A stretch of DNA of 28,953 nucleotides, taken from Bacteroidota bacterium. Lineage in GTDB: Bacteria; Bacteroidota; Bacteroidia; Bacteroidales; PUMT01. Under the pieces are notes generated by a model, which ran no database searches, was not told where the DNA came from, and saw only the letters and a list, made by a program, of their open reading frames with translations. Where the stretch lies: positions 1-28,953 of the forward strand of contig PWPZ01000025.1 of the NCBI GenBank assembly GCA_003556985.1. The letters run 5' to 3'. The translations under genes and the position numbers were made by a program. Shown in pieces: positions 16,620-24,252 of the stretch. Numbering within the stretch: the stretch's first letter is position 1; each line of letters starts with the position of its first letter.

Positions 16620-17135
16620 TCAGGATTTGCCCGGTTCGTATTCTTCCAGAGCCTTCATTAATTTTTTTCTTGAGAAGAATATCCTGCTTTTCACGGTTCC
16701 GATATTAAGATTCATTTCTTCGGCAATTTCCTTGTATTTATAGCCTGAAGTGTGCATTTTAAATGGAATCCTGAACTCATCCTCAAGAGATTCAACCTTT
16801 TTGTTTATTTCCTGTAGAGAAATACTTGTATCGGGTTTGGATGAAGCCGATTCTTCTGCCTTGCTCAGGAAATACAAATCCTTGGTATTATCAAAGGTTG
16901 TGTTTTGTTTGACAGACTTTCTGTAATTATTAATGAATGTGTTTTTCAGAATGGTGAAGGTCCAGGCTTTTAAATTGGACTGATCGGTAAACTGTTCACG
17001 GTATGTAAGCGCCTTCAGAAAAGTTTCCTGGACAAGGTCCCGCGCATCTTCCTGATTAGCAGTTAAGCTGTAGGCGAATCTTTCAAGGTTTTTTTCCAGA
17101 TTAACCAGCTGATGATTGAATTCAATTGCAGTCAT
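16620..17135 (-). CDS. ECF-type RNA polymerase sigma-70 factor
   Basis: A 171-residue extracytoplasmic-function sigma factor. Region 2 (~10-75) carries NQEDARDLVQETFLKAL and NLKAWTFTILKNTFINNYRK; region 4 (~110-160) has the helix-turn-helix YKYKEIAEEMNLNIGTVKSR. A charged, Ser-rich linker joins them. No anti-sigma factor gene is adjacent. It lies downstream of the cobalamin-binding MerR gene on the same strand but is 524 bp away and has its own promoter (17177-17208). In many Bacteroidota a sigma factor of this kind and a CarH/LitR-like MerR protein accompany carotenoid genes; here such genes are absent, so a light- or stress-response role is inference. The start at 17135 lies 42 bp below the promoter -7 box. 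Confidence 0.93.
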   Translation of the reverse strand: MTAIEFNHQLVNLEKNLERFAYSLTANQEDARDLVQETFLKALTYREQFTDQSNLKAWTFTILKNTFINNYRKSVKQNTTFDNTKDLYFLSKAEESASSKPDTSISLQEINKKVESLEDEFRIPFKMHTSGYKYKEIAEEMNLNIGTVKSRIFFSRKKLMKALEEYEPGKS

Positions 17136-17176
17136 GGGTGCTATGTTTTTAGTTTACTTATCGTATTAATGTTTAA

Positions 17177-17208
17177 CAAATGTACGGAGAAAATAGACAT
17201 GATGCAAA
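17177..17208 (-). promoter_or_regulatory. Bacteroidota-type promoter of the ECF sigma gene
   Basis: Read on the minus strand: TTTG (17208-17205), 20 bp, TACATTTG (17184-17177), an exact match to TTTG-N19/20-TAnnTTTG. The -7 box is 42 bp from the ATG, nearly the same distance as at gpmI and the glutamine synthetase. Confidence 0.8.
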
Positions 17209-17393
17209 TATTCTATCAAGAAAAAGTCTAAATAAATGTTAAAAAACCCGCATTTGCTTGCATGTCAATAATTAAGAATGGTTTTAAGTAAAAAATGTTT
17301 ATCGCAAAACATAAAAAGTTAAACAAAGGGGTTGGAGCGCAGACTATTTAAGGGTTTGCGAAATCATCGGGCTGCCGGTACAGGTGAATGGTT

Positions 17394-17408
17394 ACTTACT
17401 ATGTAAGT
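17394..17408. repeat. Short dyad ACTTAC-TAT-GTAAGT
   Basis: A perfect 6-bp inverted repeat with a 3-bp centre, the size of a dimeric repressor half-site pair. It is about 190 bp upstream of the sigma promoter and has no adjacent start codon. It could be an operator for the neighbouring MerR protein, or chance in AT-rich DNA. Confidence 0.35.
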
Positions 17409-17659
17409 TACTAAAAAATCGTCAGGAAAACAAAAATAGGTGAGGTTATTTATTGCCTGATAATCAATAATTAGGTAATGGCGATTCAGGCTTGTGAATT
17501 CGCATTATTTGGGCAGGATATTTTTTAACTCCGGGGTTTGCCCGGGAAATATTATGATTTATAAAACTGGCAGGGCAGGCTGAAAAGCCATGGTTAAAGG
17601 ATGAAACAGGGAATAAAGCCACCGCCGGTAAAATCTGGCTTATGTTTTACCCGACCGGC

Positions 17660-18547
17660 TTATTGATTAATGCTTTCGATAATTTCCAGGAAATGGTTTG
17701 CGGACTCTACTTTTAAAATGTTATCAGGAAGGTCTCCATCTATCTTCCGGACCTGATGACCGGTGCAAAATATTTTCTGTTGGCGGAAAGTCTGACCCAG
17801 CTTTTGCAGGTATTCTTTTAGTGATTTTTCAGAAATTCCCGTCGAAAAGGAGGTGAGGAAATAATCAGCTTTCTGAATGGTGATTATTTGTTTTAGATCG
17901 TCAAAAGGGACTGCCTGTCCGAGATATATAACACTGTACCCGTTTTTTTTAAGCAGGTAGGTGTAGAATAACAAGCCCAGCTCATGCAGTTCATTTTCAT
18001 GAAGGAATAGAATAAACGTGCTATGCCTGTTCCTGATTACCGGTTCCTGTCCGTCAATTGCAGCAATCAGCTTTTGCCTGAACAGATTCGAAATAAAATG
18101 CTCCTGGGCAGGAATAATCGATCCGGTTTGCCAGAGGATGCCTATTTTTTCGAAAAAGGGGTGAATTATATTCACAACAGTTTCTTCGAACCCTGTTTTA
18201 ATAATCGAATTTGAAAGGATTTTGTTAAATTTCCATTCGTCCAGTTCCAGCATTGAGATTATCAGATTTTCGATCTGAATTTCAGTATCTGTGGTTTCCC
18301 GTGAAATATGGATTACCTTTTCTTTCAGATCGTTGTATGATAATTTGGCCAGATGCGATATTTTAAGCCCGTGTCTGTTGAGAATGGAAACATTGAGAAG
18401 TTTTTTCAGATCCTCATCGCTGTAAAACCTGATGTTTGTAGCTGTCCTTTCAGGCACAATTATACTGTAGCGTTTTTCCCATATCCTTATAGTATGGGCT
18501 TTGATGCCTGAGAGTTCCTCTAAATCTTTTATAGAGTATCTGGCCAT
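17660..18547 (-). CDS. MerR-family regulator with cobalamin-binding (CarH/LitR-like) photoreceptor domain
   Basis: A 295-residue one-component regulator. Residues 1-70 are a MerR winged helix (YSIKDLEELSGIKAHTIRIW, EKRY, RFYSDEDLKKL). A helical B12-cap domain spans ~90-170 and carries W139-x9-E149-H150 (WQTGSIIPAQEH), the hallmark of adenosylcobalamin light sensors. The C-terminal Rossmann-like domain (~175-295) has ELHELG (186-191), a match to the E/D-x-H-xx-G cobalamin motif with His188 as lower ligand. Known relatives (CarH, LitR) bind AdoCbl in the dark as tetrameric repressors and release DNA in light, controlling carotenoid genes. No such gene is nearby; the only plausible local target is the downstream ECF sigma gene. 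The residue right after Trp139 is Gln, where I recall CarH of Thermus having His132. Confidence 0.9.
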   Translation of the reverse strand: MARYSIKDLEELSGIKAHTIRIWEKRYSIIVPERTATNIRFYSDEDLKKLLNVSILNRHGLKISHLAKLSYNDLKEKVIHISRETTDTEIQIENLIISMLELDEWKFNKILSNSIIKTGFEETVVNIIHPFFEKIGILWQTGSIIPAQEHFISNLFRQKLIAAIDGQEPVIRNRHSTFILFLHENELHELGLLFYTYLLKKNGYSVIYLGQAVPFDDLKQIITIQKADYFLTSFSTGISEKSLKEYLQKLGQTFRQQKIFCTGHQVRKIDGDLPDNILKVESANHFLEIIESINQ

Positions 18548-18641
18548 GTTTCCGGGTTTATGTTAATTGTTTTTACCATTTAAATGCACATTAAATTTTC
18601 AGGACTTTTTTACCGGAACAGGTATTATGTCCGTTATGGTG

Positions 18642-18671
18642 CAATATTAGGATAATTAACGTAATAACAAT
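18642..18671 (-). promoter_or_regulatory. Possible promoter of the MerR gene
   Basis: On the minus strand: ATTG (18671-18668), 18 bp, TAATATTG (18649-18642). Each element differs from TTTG / TAnnTTTG by one base. The -7 box is 95 bp from the start codon, which leaves room for a leader. Suggestive only. Confidence 0.3.
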
Positions 18672-18789
18672 GATTAAATAGATAAACAACATAGTTAACA
18701 AAAAAAATAATAAAAAGTTCTGAGAAAAACTAATTGTTATTTAAATATGTATATGTGTTCTTAGTTTATCGAGCCGCATTAAGACAACC

Positions 18790-18814
18790 ATATTATATTA
18801 TTACAATATAATAT
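18790..18814. repeat. Perfect AT-only inverted repeat, 10-bp arms
   Basis: ATATTATATT, 5-nt loop ATTAC, AATATAATAT. It lies between the end of the O-methyltransferase gene and the MerR promoter region. It could be a weak terminator stem for the former or a protein-binding dyad; composition bias makes chance a real alternative. Confidence 0.5.
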
Positions 18815-18875
18815 CATCATCCTGTAAAATGTTCACCGGAAAGCAGGATATAAAATCATAAGGTTCACTGCGGGT

Positions 18876-19514
18876 TCACTTCTTTCTCACAACCATCAGT
18901 CCGTCGCGCACCGGAACAATTAAATTTTCAACCCTGTCGTCTTTGGTTATCATACGGTTGAACTCCATAATATACCGGGTATATTCGTCCTCCCGGAATT
19001 CCGGCTTATAAACCTTGTCATCCCAAAATACGTTATCGACTATTATAAATCCCCCCTTTTTTACTTTAGGTAAGGCAAGATTGTAATACTGGCTGTACTC
19101 CGATTTTTCTCCGTCAATAAACACAAGGTCGAACGGGCCGCTGAGAGAGGGGATTATATCCAGTGCGTTTCCTGTGTGAAGGATAATTCTGTCTTCCATG
19201 CCCGACTTGCGAATATACTTCAAGGCAAATTCCTTTATTTCATCGTTAATGTCTATGGTGTGAAGACACCCCTTTGCCGCAAGTCCCCGTGCCATGCATA
19301 TAGCAGAGTATCCGGTGAAAGTGCCTATCTCAAGGATTTGCCGGGGTTTTATCATAAAGCTTATCATCTCCAGGAACTTACCCTGATAATGACCGGAAAT
19401 CATTTTCGGGTTAAGCATTCTGAGATATGTCTGCCTGTTGAGTTCCGCAAGCAACGGATCTTCGGGAGTGCAATGATCCAGTATATATTCATCTTTTTTT
19501 TGAAGATAGTCCAT
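18876..19514 (-). CDS. SAM-dependent O-methyltransferase (class I, COG4122 type)
   Basis: A 212-residue soluble methyltransferase of the catechol/caffeoyl-CoA O-methyltransferase fold. SAM motif I is ILEIGTFTGYSAICMARGL (~60-78); the acidic strand HTIDIND follows; then FDLVFIDGEKSEY and GGFIIVDNVFWDD, which supply the metal-binding Asp and Asn residues of this divalent-metal-dependent family. Length is typical. The substrate cannot be told from sequence. The gene follows the M16 peptidase gene on the same strand after 177 bp, and the two may share a transcript. The ATG at 19514 gives the usual short helical N-terminus. Confidence 0.93.
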   Translation of the reverse strand: MDYLQKKDEYILDHCTPEDPLLAELNRQTYLRMLNPKMISGHYQGKFLEMISFMIKPRQILEIGTFTGYSAICMARGLAAKGCLHTIDINDEIKEFALKYIRKSGMEDRIILHTGNALDIIPSLSGPFDLVFIDGEKSEYSQYYNLALPKVKKGGFIIVDNVFWDDKVYKPEFREDEYTRYIMEFNRMITKDDRVENLIVPVRDGLMVVRKK

Positions 19515-19691
19515 GCCGGTAAATGATTATGATTAAGAAAAACAGAACAACCCGGGAATAAACAGATTGTTTGAATCATATATATAAATAAAGTCTGAAA
19601 AGTATAGTTCGGATTACTGGTTTTTATGCCCCGTTCCGTCAAAAATTGCAGCTCCTGCTATACGGATACTCAAACATTTCCAGCATCCCGG

Positions 19692-20912
19692 TCAGTTATA
19701 AACAAGTTCAGACAGACTGTCGGGATCGAGAACTATGTTTGCCGCTTCCATAAGTTCTTCGGAGGTTGTTAGTTCAATTTTCCTGTATATCTCCTCCATG
19801 GTATCAACCCGGTTAAACCGCATATAGCTTTTTCCGATCGAAAGCATAAGATTTTCCATGTTTTCCCATCCGATGGTAATTTGCCCGATCAATTGCCTTT
19901 TTGCTCTTTTTAATTGAATGGGCGTCAGAGGGTTGTTCCTCAGTCTGCCGAATTCACGATGAGCCAGGTGCCGGCATTTTGACAGCCTTTCCCTGTCGGT
20001 TCCAAAATAAACCAACAGGATGCCGGTGTTTGAGTAGGCGGTGTAGTGGGATTCCACATTGTAGGCATATCCTGATTTTTCACGCAGGGAAAGGTTCAGC
20101 CGTGAGTTCATGCCGGGCCCTCCCAGAATATTGTTAAGCAGAACCATGGGAATCCTCCGCTTGTCGTGATAGTCAAATGCAAGATTGCCGATTATGCAGT
20201 GTGTCTGATGTGTCTTCTTCTTAACTGCTTTTGAGACCGGCATATAGCCGCTGACAGCCTTTCTTGTCAACGGAGCCTTATTCCGGGGAATGCATTCAAG
20301 GTACCTGTCTGCAAATTTCAGAACTTTGCAGAAATCAATGTCTCCAACCGAGCTGAAAACCATCCGGTCGGTTTGGTAATGGTTGACCATAAACTTCAGG
20401 ATATCTTCGCGGGTAAATCTTTTTAAATTTACCGGGGTGCCAAGGATATTTCTCCCAATGGAATTTCCCTTGAAAACCAGCTCCTCGAAATCATCGAATA
20501 TCTGTTCCGAGGGGGTATCCCTGTAGGAAAGGATCTCGTCAATTATTATCTCCTTTTCACGGACCAGCTCCTTTTCAGGGAAAATTGAGTGGAAGGCCAT
20601 ATCACATATCAATTCCAGCGACCGCTCAAAATCATCTTTAAGAAACGCGGAATAAATGCATGTTTCTTCTTTTCCTGTATATGCATTGATTTCTCCTCCC
20701 CTTGTTTCCAGCCTGTTTATTATATGGTGGGCTTTTCTTTTTTTGGTTCCCTTGAAGATCAGATGTTCAATGAAATGAGCCATACCGTGTTCAGATGCAT
20801 TTTCATCCCGGGAACCTGTGTTAATAAGCAGTCCGCAATGAGCAATCCTTGACGGTACCTGATAATGAATGATCCTGATCCCGTTATTTAAAGTATGTGT
20901 ATTCAGTTCCAT
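19692..20912 (-). CDS. M16 family zinc peptidase (insulinase/MPP-like)
   Basis: A 406-residue protein of the short M16B type, related to mitochondrial processing peptidase beta. The inverted zinc motif HFIEH (46-50) is intact, and the third ligand is probably Glu126 in EKEIIIDEI, 76 residues on, the standard spacing. The C-terminal half is the non-catalytic M16 domain with GGPGMNSRLNLSLREKSGYA and YNVES, the conserved R/Y region. There is no signal peptide, so it acts in the cytoplasm. A TTG at 20921 would extend the frame by three residues; the ATG at 20912 is preferred. The substrate is unknown. It stands divergent from tRNA-Phe. Confidence 0.95.
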   Translation of the reverse strand: MELNTHTLNNGIRIIHYQVPSRIAHCGLLINTGSRDENASEHGMAHFIEHLIFKGTKKRKAHHIINRLETRGGEINAYTGKEETCIYSAFLKDDFERSLELICDMAFHSIFPEKELVREKEIIIDEILSYRDTPSEQIFDDFEELVFKGNSIGRNILGTPVNLKRFTREDILKFMVNHYQTDRMVFSSVGDIDFCKVLKFADRYLECIPRNKAPLTRKAVSGYMPVSKAVKKKTHQTHCIIGNLAFDYHDKRRIPMVLLNNILGGPGMNSRLNLSLREKSGYAYNVESHYTAYSNTGILLVYFGTDRERLSKCRHLAHREFGRLRNNPLTPIQLKRAKRQLIGQITIGWENMENLMLSIGKSYMRFNRVDTMEEIYRKIELTTSEELMEAANIVLDPDSLSELVYN

Positions 20913-21000
20913 GGATTGCAAAAGTATAAACCTTGAATGAGAAAAATAAATTAAGTTGAATTAGTTTACATAAAAACGACGATTGTATTGAAAAATCATT

Positions 21001-21030
21001 TTTGAAAGAAGATTTTTTTTCATAGATTTG
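21001..21030 (+). promoter_or_regulatory. Promoter of tRNA-Phe
   Basis: TTTG (21001-21004), 18 bp, TAGATTTG (21023-21030), matching the Bacteroidota promoter form. Transcription would start a few bases before the tRNA 5' end at 21045, as expected for a short-leader tRNA precursor. Confidence 0.75.
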
Positions 21031-21044
21031 CATCCTCTTATCAA

Positions 21045-21117
<73 letters not shown>

Positions 21118-21120
21118 CAT

Positions 21121-21155
21121 AATGCAGGATGTCTTTAACAGGCCTCCTGCATTTT
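21121..21155 (+). terminator. Rho-independent terminator after tRNA-Phe
   Basis: AATGCAGGA, 15-nt loop, TCCTGCATT: nine perfect base pairs followed by a short T-rich stretch (TTGCTTT). It starts 4 bp after the tRNA. Confidence 0.85.
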
Positions 21156-21219
21156 GCTTTATGGGTCAAGGGTTTCAGGGGGTCTGGCAGAAATGGATTT
21201 CAGGGATTTCGTGCTTTTC

Positions 21220-21241
21220 GCATAACAATTGCATAACAATT
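21220..21241. repeat. Perfect 11-bp tandem repeat GCATAACAATT x2
   Basis: Two exact head-to-tail copies lie about 100 bp downstream of tRNA-Phe, in a stretch that also has TTTCAGGG twice (21173-21180 and ~21198-21205). No gene covers it. Directly repeated arm-like motifs next to a tRNA can mark an integrase attachment region, but no integrase or element is present here. Confidence 0.6.
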
Positions 21242-21316
21242 TCCTGACAAATTATCAGGGGCGTTGTATTGCCGCTTGAATTAATGATGAATTGGAATGA
21301 GAATGCATCCGGTAAA

Positions 21317-21943
21317 TCAGCTTTTCACAAAAAAATAGCTTCGTTTTTCAGTTTTGTCATCATAGGTGTAAACTTCTTTTCCCGGAAGGGAAGCGAAATA
21401 ATTCACCATCGCAAAATCACCAATGCACATGGTGCTGTGCATGAAAATAGCAACAAGGGCTGCCCACTGAACCCCGGTAGAGCCAAAAACAATGCCTGCA
21501 AGGAACAGAAGATTTATTAAAACGAAGGGAGAGAAGGCCACCACGTAAAAATCATATTTGCCTGCCACAAATCCGGGTGCACTGGCATAAAACAACATTT
21601 GCCTCATATCGGCACCGAACTTTACCCTGGGAGCTCCTGTAAGCTTATAGGCAAGACCATGAACCATTTCGTGAAAAGGGATCACAACAATCATACCTGC
21701 AACAATTCCAATGCCCAGGTACATCCAGTACTGTCCCCATGAAATCCAGGAATGGAATATATTGCCCGCAGTAAAGAGCACTATTAAGGCAAACAGCACG
21801 ATGTTGAATCCGTAAAAAAAAGCTACCGGCCATCTTAACAGTTTCATCTGGGCCATTACAAACTCGACTATCTGATCATGGCCGAGTTCCTTTATAAGCG
21901 AATAGTTGCCGGAATTTCTTACTTCTTCGGGAGTCAATGTCAT
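21317..21943 (-). CDS. DUF3267 membrane zinc metalloprotease-like protein
   Basis: A 208-residue integral membrane protein with several predicted helices (around 38-58, 75-92, ~150-170 and ~175-190). The motif HEMVHG (91-96, within IPFHEMVHGLAYKLTGAP) is an HExxH zinc-peptidase signature placed at a membrane helix end, typical of DUF3267, a family related to site-2-protease-like zincins. The open frame continues up to 22168, but that would overlap the divergent gpmI gene and its promoter; the ATG at 21943 (MTLTPEEVRNSGNY) is the sensible start. Its substrate is unknown. It is a stand-alone gene, divergent from gpmI. Confidence 0.82.
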   Translation of the reverse strand: MTLTPEEVRNSGNYSLIKELGHDQIVEFVMAQMKLLRWPVAFFYGFNIVLFALIVLFTAGNIFHSWISWGQYWMYLGIGIVAGMIVVIPFHEMVHGLAYKLTGAPRVKFGADMRQMLFYASAPGFVAGKYDFYVVAFSPFVLINLLFLAGIVFGSTGVQWAALVAIFMHSTMCIGDFAMVNYFASLPGKEVYTYDDKTEKRSYFFVKS

Positions 21944-22040
21944 TGATGAATTATTTGGATTCTTGCTGATGCCAGATGCTAAGTTATAAAAACATGCCGG
22001 CAATTTCTGCCTCCCGGTCCATATTATTTTGAATGCCTCA

Positions 22041-22071
22041 TTTTTTCTCTCCGCAAAAAAGAATAATTTTG
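22041..22071 (+). promoter_or_regulatory. Promoter of the gpmI operon
   Basis: TTTT (22041-22044), 19 bp, TAATTTTG (22064-22071). The -7 box matches TAnnTTTG exactly and the -33 box differs by one base. The distance to the gpmI ATG is 42 bp, as for the sigma gene. Confidence 0.65.
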
Positions 22072-22112
22072 CAAAGTGTTTTATAATAGGATAAAAAAGC
22101 AATAAAAAAACT

Positions 22113-23636
22113 ATGGAAGATAAAAAAACAATACTTATAATACTTGACGGGTGGGGAATAGGCGACAAATCAAAAGCCGACCTGATTTTTAATTCCCATA
22201 CCCCGGTAATGGACCGGCTAACGGAAGAATATCCCAGCTCCCGGCTTATGGCAGCCGGTGAGCATGTAGGGTTGCCCGATGGACAAATGGGGAATTCAGA
22301 AGTCGGACACCTTAATATCGGCGCCGGGAGAATAGTTTATCAGGATCTGGTAAAGATAAACCTTGCAATTGAAGACAATTCCATTTCGGAAAATCCGGTC
22401 ATGAAAGAAGCCATGAACTATGCCAGTGAGAACGGGAAGGCCGTTCATTTTCTCGGACTGGTAAGCGACGGAGGCGTGCATTCTTCCGAAAAACATCTTT
22501 ATAAACTATGTGATATTACCAAAGAGTACGGATTAAAGGATGTATTTATCCATGCCTTTACCGACGGCCGGGATACCGATCCCAAAAGTGGTTACGGATT
22601 TATTGAAAAACTGATCAGCCATCTTGAAAAATCCAATGGAAAGATCGCCTCTCTGGTAGGACGATATTATGCCATGGACAGGGATAAGCGCTGGGAAAGA
22701 ATAAAGGAGGCATATGATTTGATGGTGAAGGGGCGGGGCCGTAAAACCACTGATATACTTAAGGCAATCAATGATTCATATGAAGAAGGTGTTACCGATG
22801 AGTTTATTAAGCCTGTTGTTATGGTCGGCCAGGACGGTGAGCCGGCAGGAACCATAAAAGAGGGAGATGTGGTAATATGCTTTAATTTCCGGACCGACCG
22901 GCTGAGGCAGATCACCGTTGCCCTGACACAAAAGGATTTCCCTGAATATAATATGAATACCATTCCCCTGCATTATGTCACAATGACCCGCTATGACGAT
23001 TCTTTCAGGGGTGTCAGGATCATGTTCGATAAAGATAACCTCGAGAATACAATGGGGGACCTTGTTGCAAAGGCAGGTAAAAAGCAGTTGAGAATAGCAG
23101 AAACTGAAAAATACGGCCATGTAACCTTCTTTTTTTCAGGAGGACGGGAAATGCCGTTTGAAAATGAGAACCGGATAATGATACCTTCTCCAAAGGTTGC
23201 AACATATGATTTGAAGCCGGAAATGAGTGCCTATGAGGTGAAGGATGCAGTAGTGGCTGAAATGGATCAGAAAAGCGTTGATTTTATCTGCCTTAATTTT
23301 GCAAATTGCGATATGGTTGGCCATACGGGTGATTATGAGGCTATCCGGAAAGCTGTTGAGGCGGTGGACATTTGTCTGGGGGAAGTAGTTGAGGCTGCCG
23401 GCAGAAATGGATATGCTGCACTGATCATTGCCGATCACGGCAATGCCGATTATGTTCTTAATCCTGATGAATCTATTAATACCGCCCATTCACTTAACCC
23501 GGTACCGTGTGTTCTGGTTTCCGGCGATCACAGTAAAATCGAAGAAGGGATACTTGCCGATGTCGCCCCCACACTTCTTCATATAATGGGTATTGCCCCG
23601 CCGGAAGAAATGACCGGTAAAATTCTGGTTAAATGA
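22113..23636 (+). CDS. gpmI: 2,3-bisphosphoglycerate-independent phosphoglycerate mutase
   Basis: GpmI interconverts 3- and 2-phosphoglycerate in glycolysis and gluconeogenesis, using two Mn ions. The 507-residue length matches the family. The N-terminal LIILDGWGIG carries metal ligand Asp12, and QMGNSEVGHLNIGAG carries the phosphorylated catalytic Ser62. Substrate-binding FTDGRDTDP and GRYYAMDRDKRW are intact, and the C-terminal metal sites appear as NCDMVGHTGDY and ADHGNAD. The start follows an A-rich leader (aaaaaaact before the ATG) without Shine-Dalgarno. It is the first gene of an operon: its TGA overlaps the ATG of the DUF3109 gene by 4 bp. Confidence 0.98.
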   Translation: MEDKKTILIILDGWGIGDKSKADLIFNSHTPVMDRLTEEYPSSRLMAAGEHVGLPDGQMGNSEVGHLNIGAGRIVYQDLVKINLAIEDNSISENPVMKEAMNYASENGKAVHFLGLVSDGGVHSSEKHLYKLCDITKEYGLKDVFIHAFTDGRDTDPKSGYGFIEKLISHLEKSNGKIASLVGRYYAMDRDKRWERIKEAYDLMVKGRGRKTTDILKAINDSYEEGVTDEFIKPVVMVGQDGEPAGTIKEGDVVICFNFRTDRLRQITVALTQKDFPEYNMNTIPLHYVTMTRYDDSFRGVRIMFDKDNLENTMGDLVAKAGKKQLRIAETEKYGHVTFFFSGGREMPFENENRIMIPSPKVATYDLKPEMSAYEVKDAVVAEMDQKSVDFICLNFANCDMVGHTGDYEAIRKAVEAVDICLGEVVEAAGRNGYAALIIADHGNADYVLNPDESINTAHSLNPVPCVLVSGDHSKIEEGILADVAPTLLHIMGIAPPEEMTGKILVK

Positions 23637-24223
23637 GTAGTAATATGCTGCAGATAGATGAAAAGGTTGTCGGACTGGCGGTTCTGGAAGAGAAGTTTGT
23701 GTGTGATCTTGACAAATGTCATGGAGCATGCTGTGTGCAGGGAGATGCCGGTGCGCCCCTTCTGCCTGAGGAACTACCCGTTTTAAAAGAGATACTGCCT
23801 GCCGTTATACCTTATCTTCGCCCGGAATCGGTAAGAAGTGTCGACGTGCAGGGAACCCATGTTATTGATGAGAGTGATGGCGAACCGGTTACCCCCCTTT
23901 TGAATGAGAAGGAATGTGTTTATGCGGTTTTTGAAAACGGCATTGCCCGCTGTGCAATTGAAAAAGCATGGTTTGAAGGAAAAATATCATTTCGAAAGCC
24001 TGTTTCCTGTCATCTATATCCCATAAGGATTAAGGAGTATGAAAATTTCACGGCAGTAAACTATGATCGCTGGCCGGTCTGCAAGCCTGCAATAGCAAAC
24101 GGAGAAAAACTTGACGTGGCGGTTTATGAGTTTTGCCGGGAATCCGTTAACAGGAGGTTTGGCAAGGAGTTTTATCACCAGCTTGAAATAGCCGCAGAAT
24201 CTTTTGCCGGAGATGAACAATAA
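23633..24223 (+). CDS. DUF3109 family cysteine-rich protein
   Basis: A 196-residue soluble protein of the DUF3109 family, which is related in pattern to YkgJ-type zinc/iron-chelating cysteine proteins. Conserved cysteines are Cys24, Cys29, Cys33 and Cys34 (CDLDKCHGACC), then Cys95, Cys107, Cys126 (SCHLYPIRI) and Cys150 (WPVCKPA), and one near 168 (FCRES). These probably bind a metal or an Fe-S cluster; the cellular role is not known. Its ATG overlaps the gpmI stop (ATGA), so translation is coupled, and the M20 peptidase follows after 29 bp. An alternative start, Met5 at 23645, is possible. Confidence 0.85.
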   Translation: MSSNMLQIDEKVVGLAVLEEKFVCDLDKCHGACCVQGDAGAPLLPEELPVLKEILPAVIPYLRPESVRSVDVQGTHVIDESDGEPVTPLLNEKECVYAVFENGIARCAIEKAWFEGKISFRKPVSCHLYPIRIKEYENFTAVNYDRWPVCKPAIANGEKLDVAVYEFCRESVNRRFGKEFYHQLEIAAESFAGDEQ

Positions 24224-24252
24224 CCCGGCTCCAAACTATAAAATCTGGAATT

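Larger units (their letters stand above)
17136..17659. other. 524-bp intergenic region between the sigma-factor and MerR genes
   Basis: No credible gene is seen on either strand. It holds the sigma-factor promoter (17177-17208), two copies of a GTTWAACAAA sequence (17171-17180 and 17318-17327), and the short dyad at 17394-17408. A weak imperfect hairpin (GGTAAAA/TTTTACC, 17627-17651) just beyond the MerR stop lacks a T-tract. The rest is AT-rich and unremarkable. The length is unusual beside the tight spacing elsewhere, so an unannotated small RNA or a lost gene is possible but unsupported. Confidence 0.6.
18548..18875. other. 328-bp intergenic region upstream of the MerR gene
   Basis: Very AT-rich and without a credible gene. 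It contains a weak minus-strand promoter match (18642-18671), a GTTAACAAAA sequence (18694-18703) similar to two copies near the sigma promoter, and a perfect AT-only dyad (18790-18814). The end next to 18876 is the 3' flank of the O-methyltransferase gene and shows no clear T-tailed terminator. Confidence 0.6.

Noticed and set aside
20919..20926. TACTTTTG on the minus strand as promoter of the M16 peptidase
   Set aside because: It fits TAnnTTTG but lies only 7 bp before the ATG and has no TTTG at the proper upstream distance.
21944..22168. N-terminal extension of the DUF3267 protein to 22168
   Set aside because: It would overlap gpmI and its promoter on the opposite strand; the family domain begins near the ATG at 21943.
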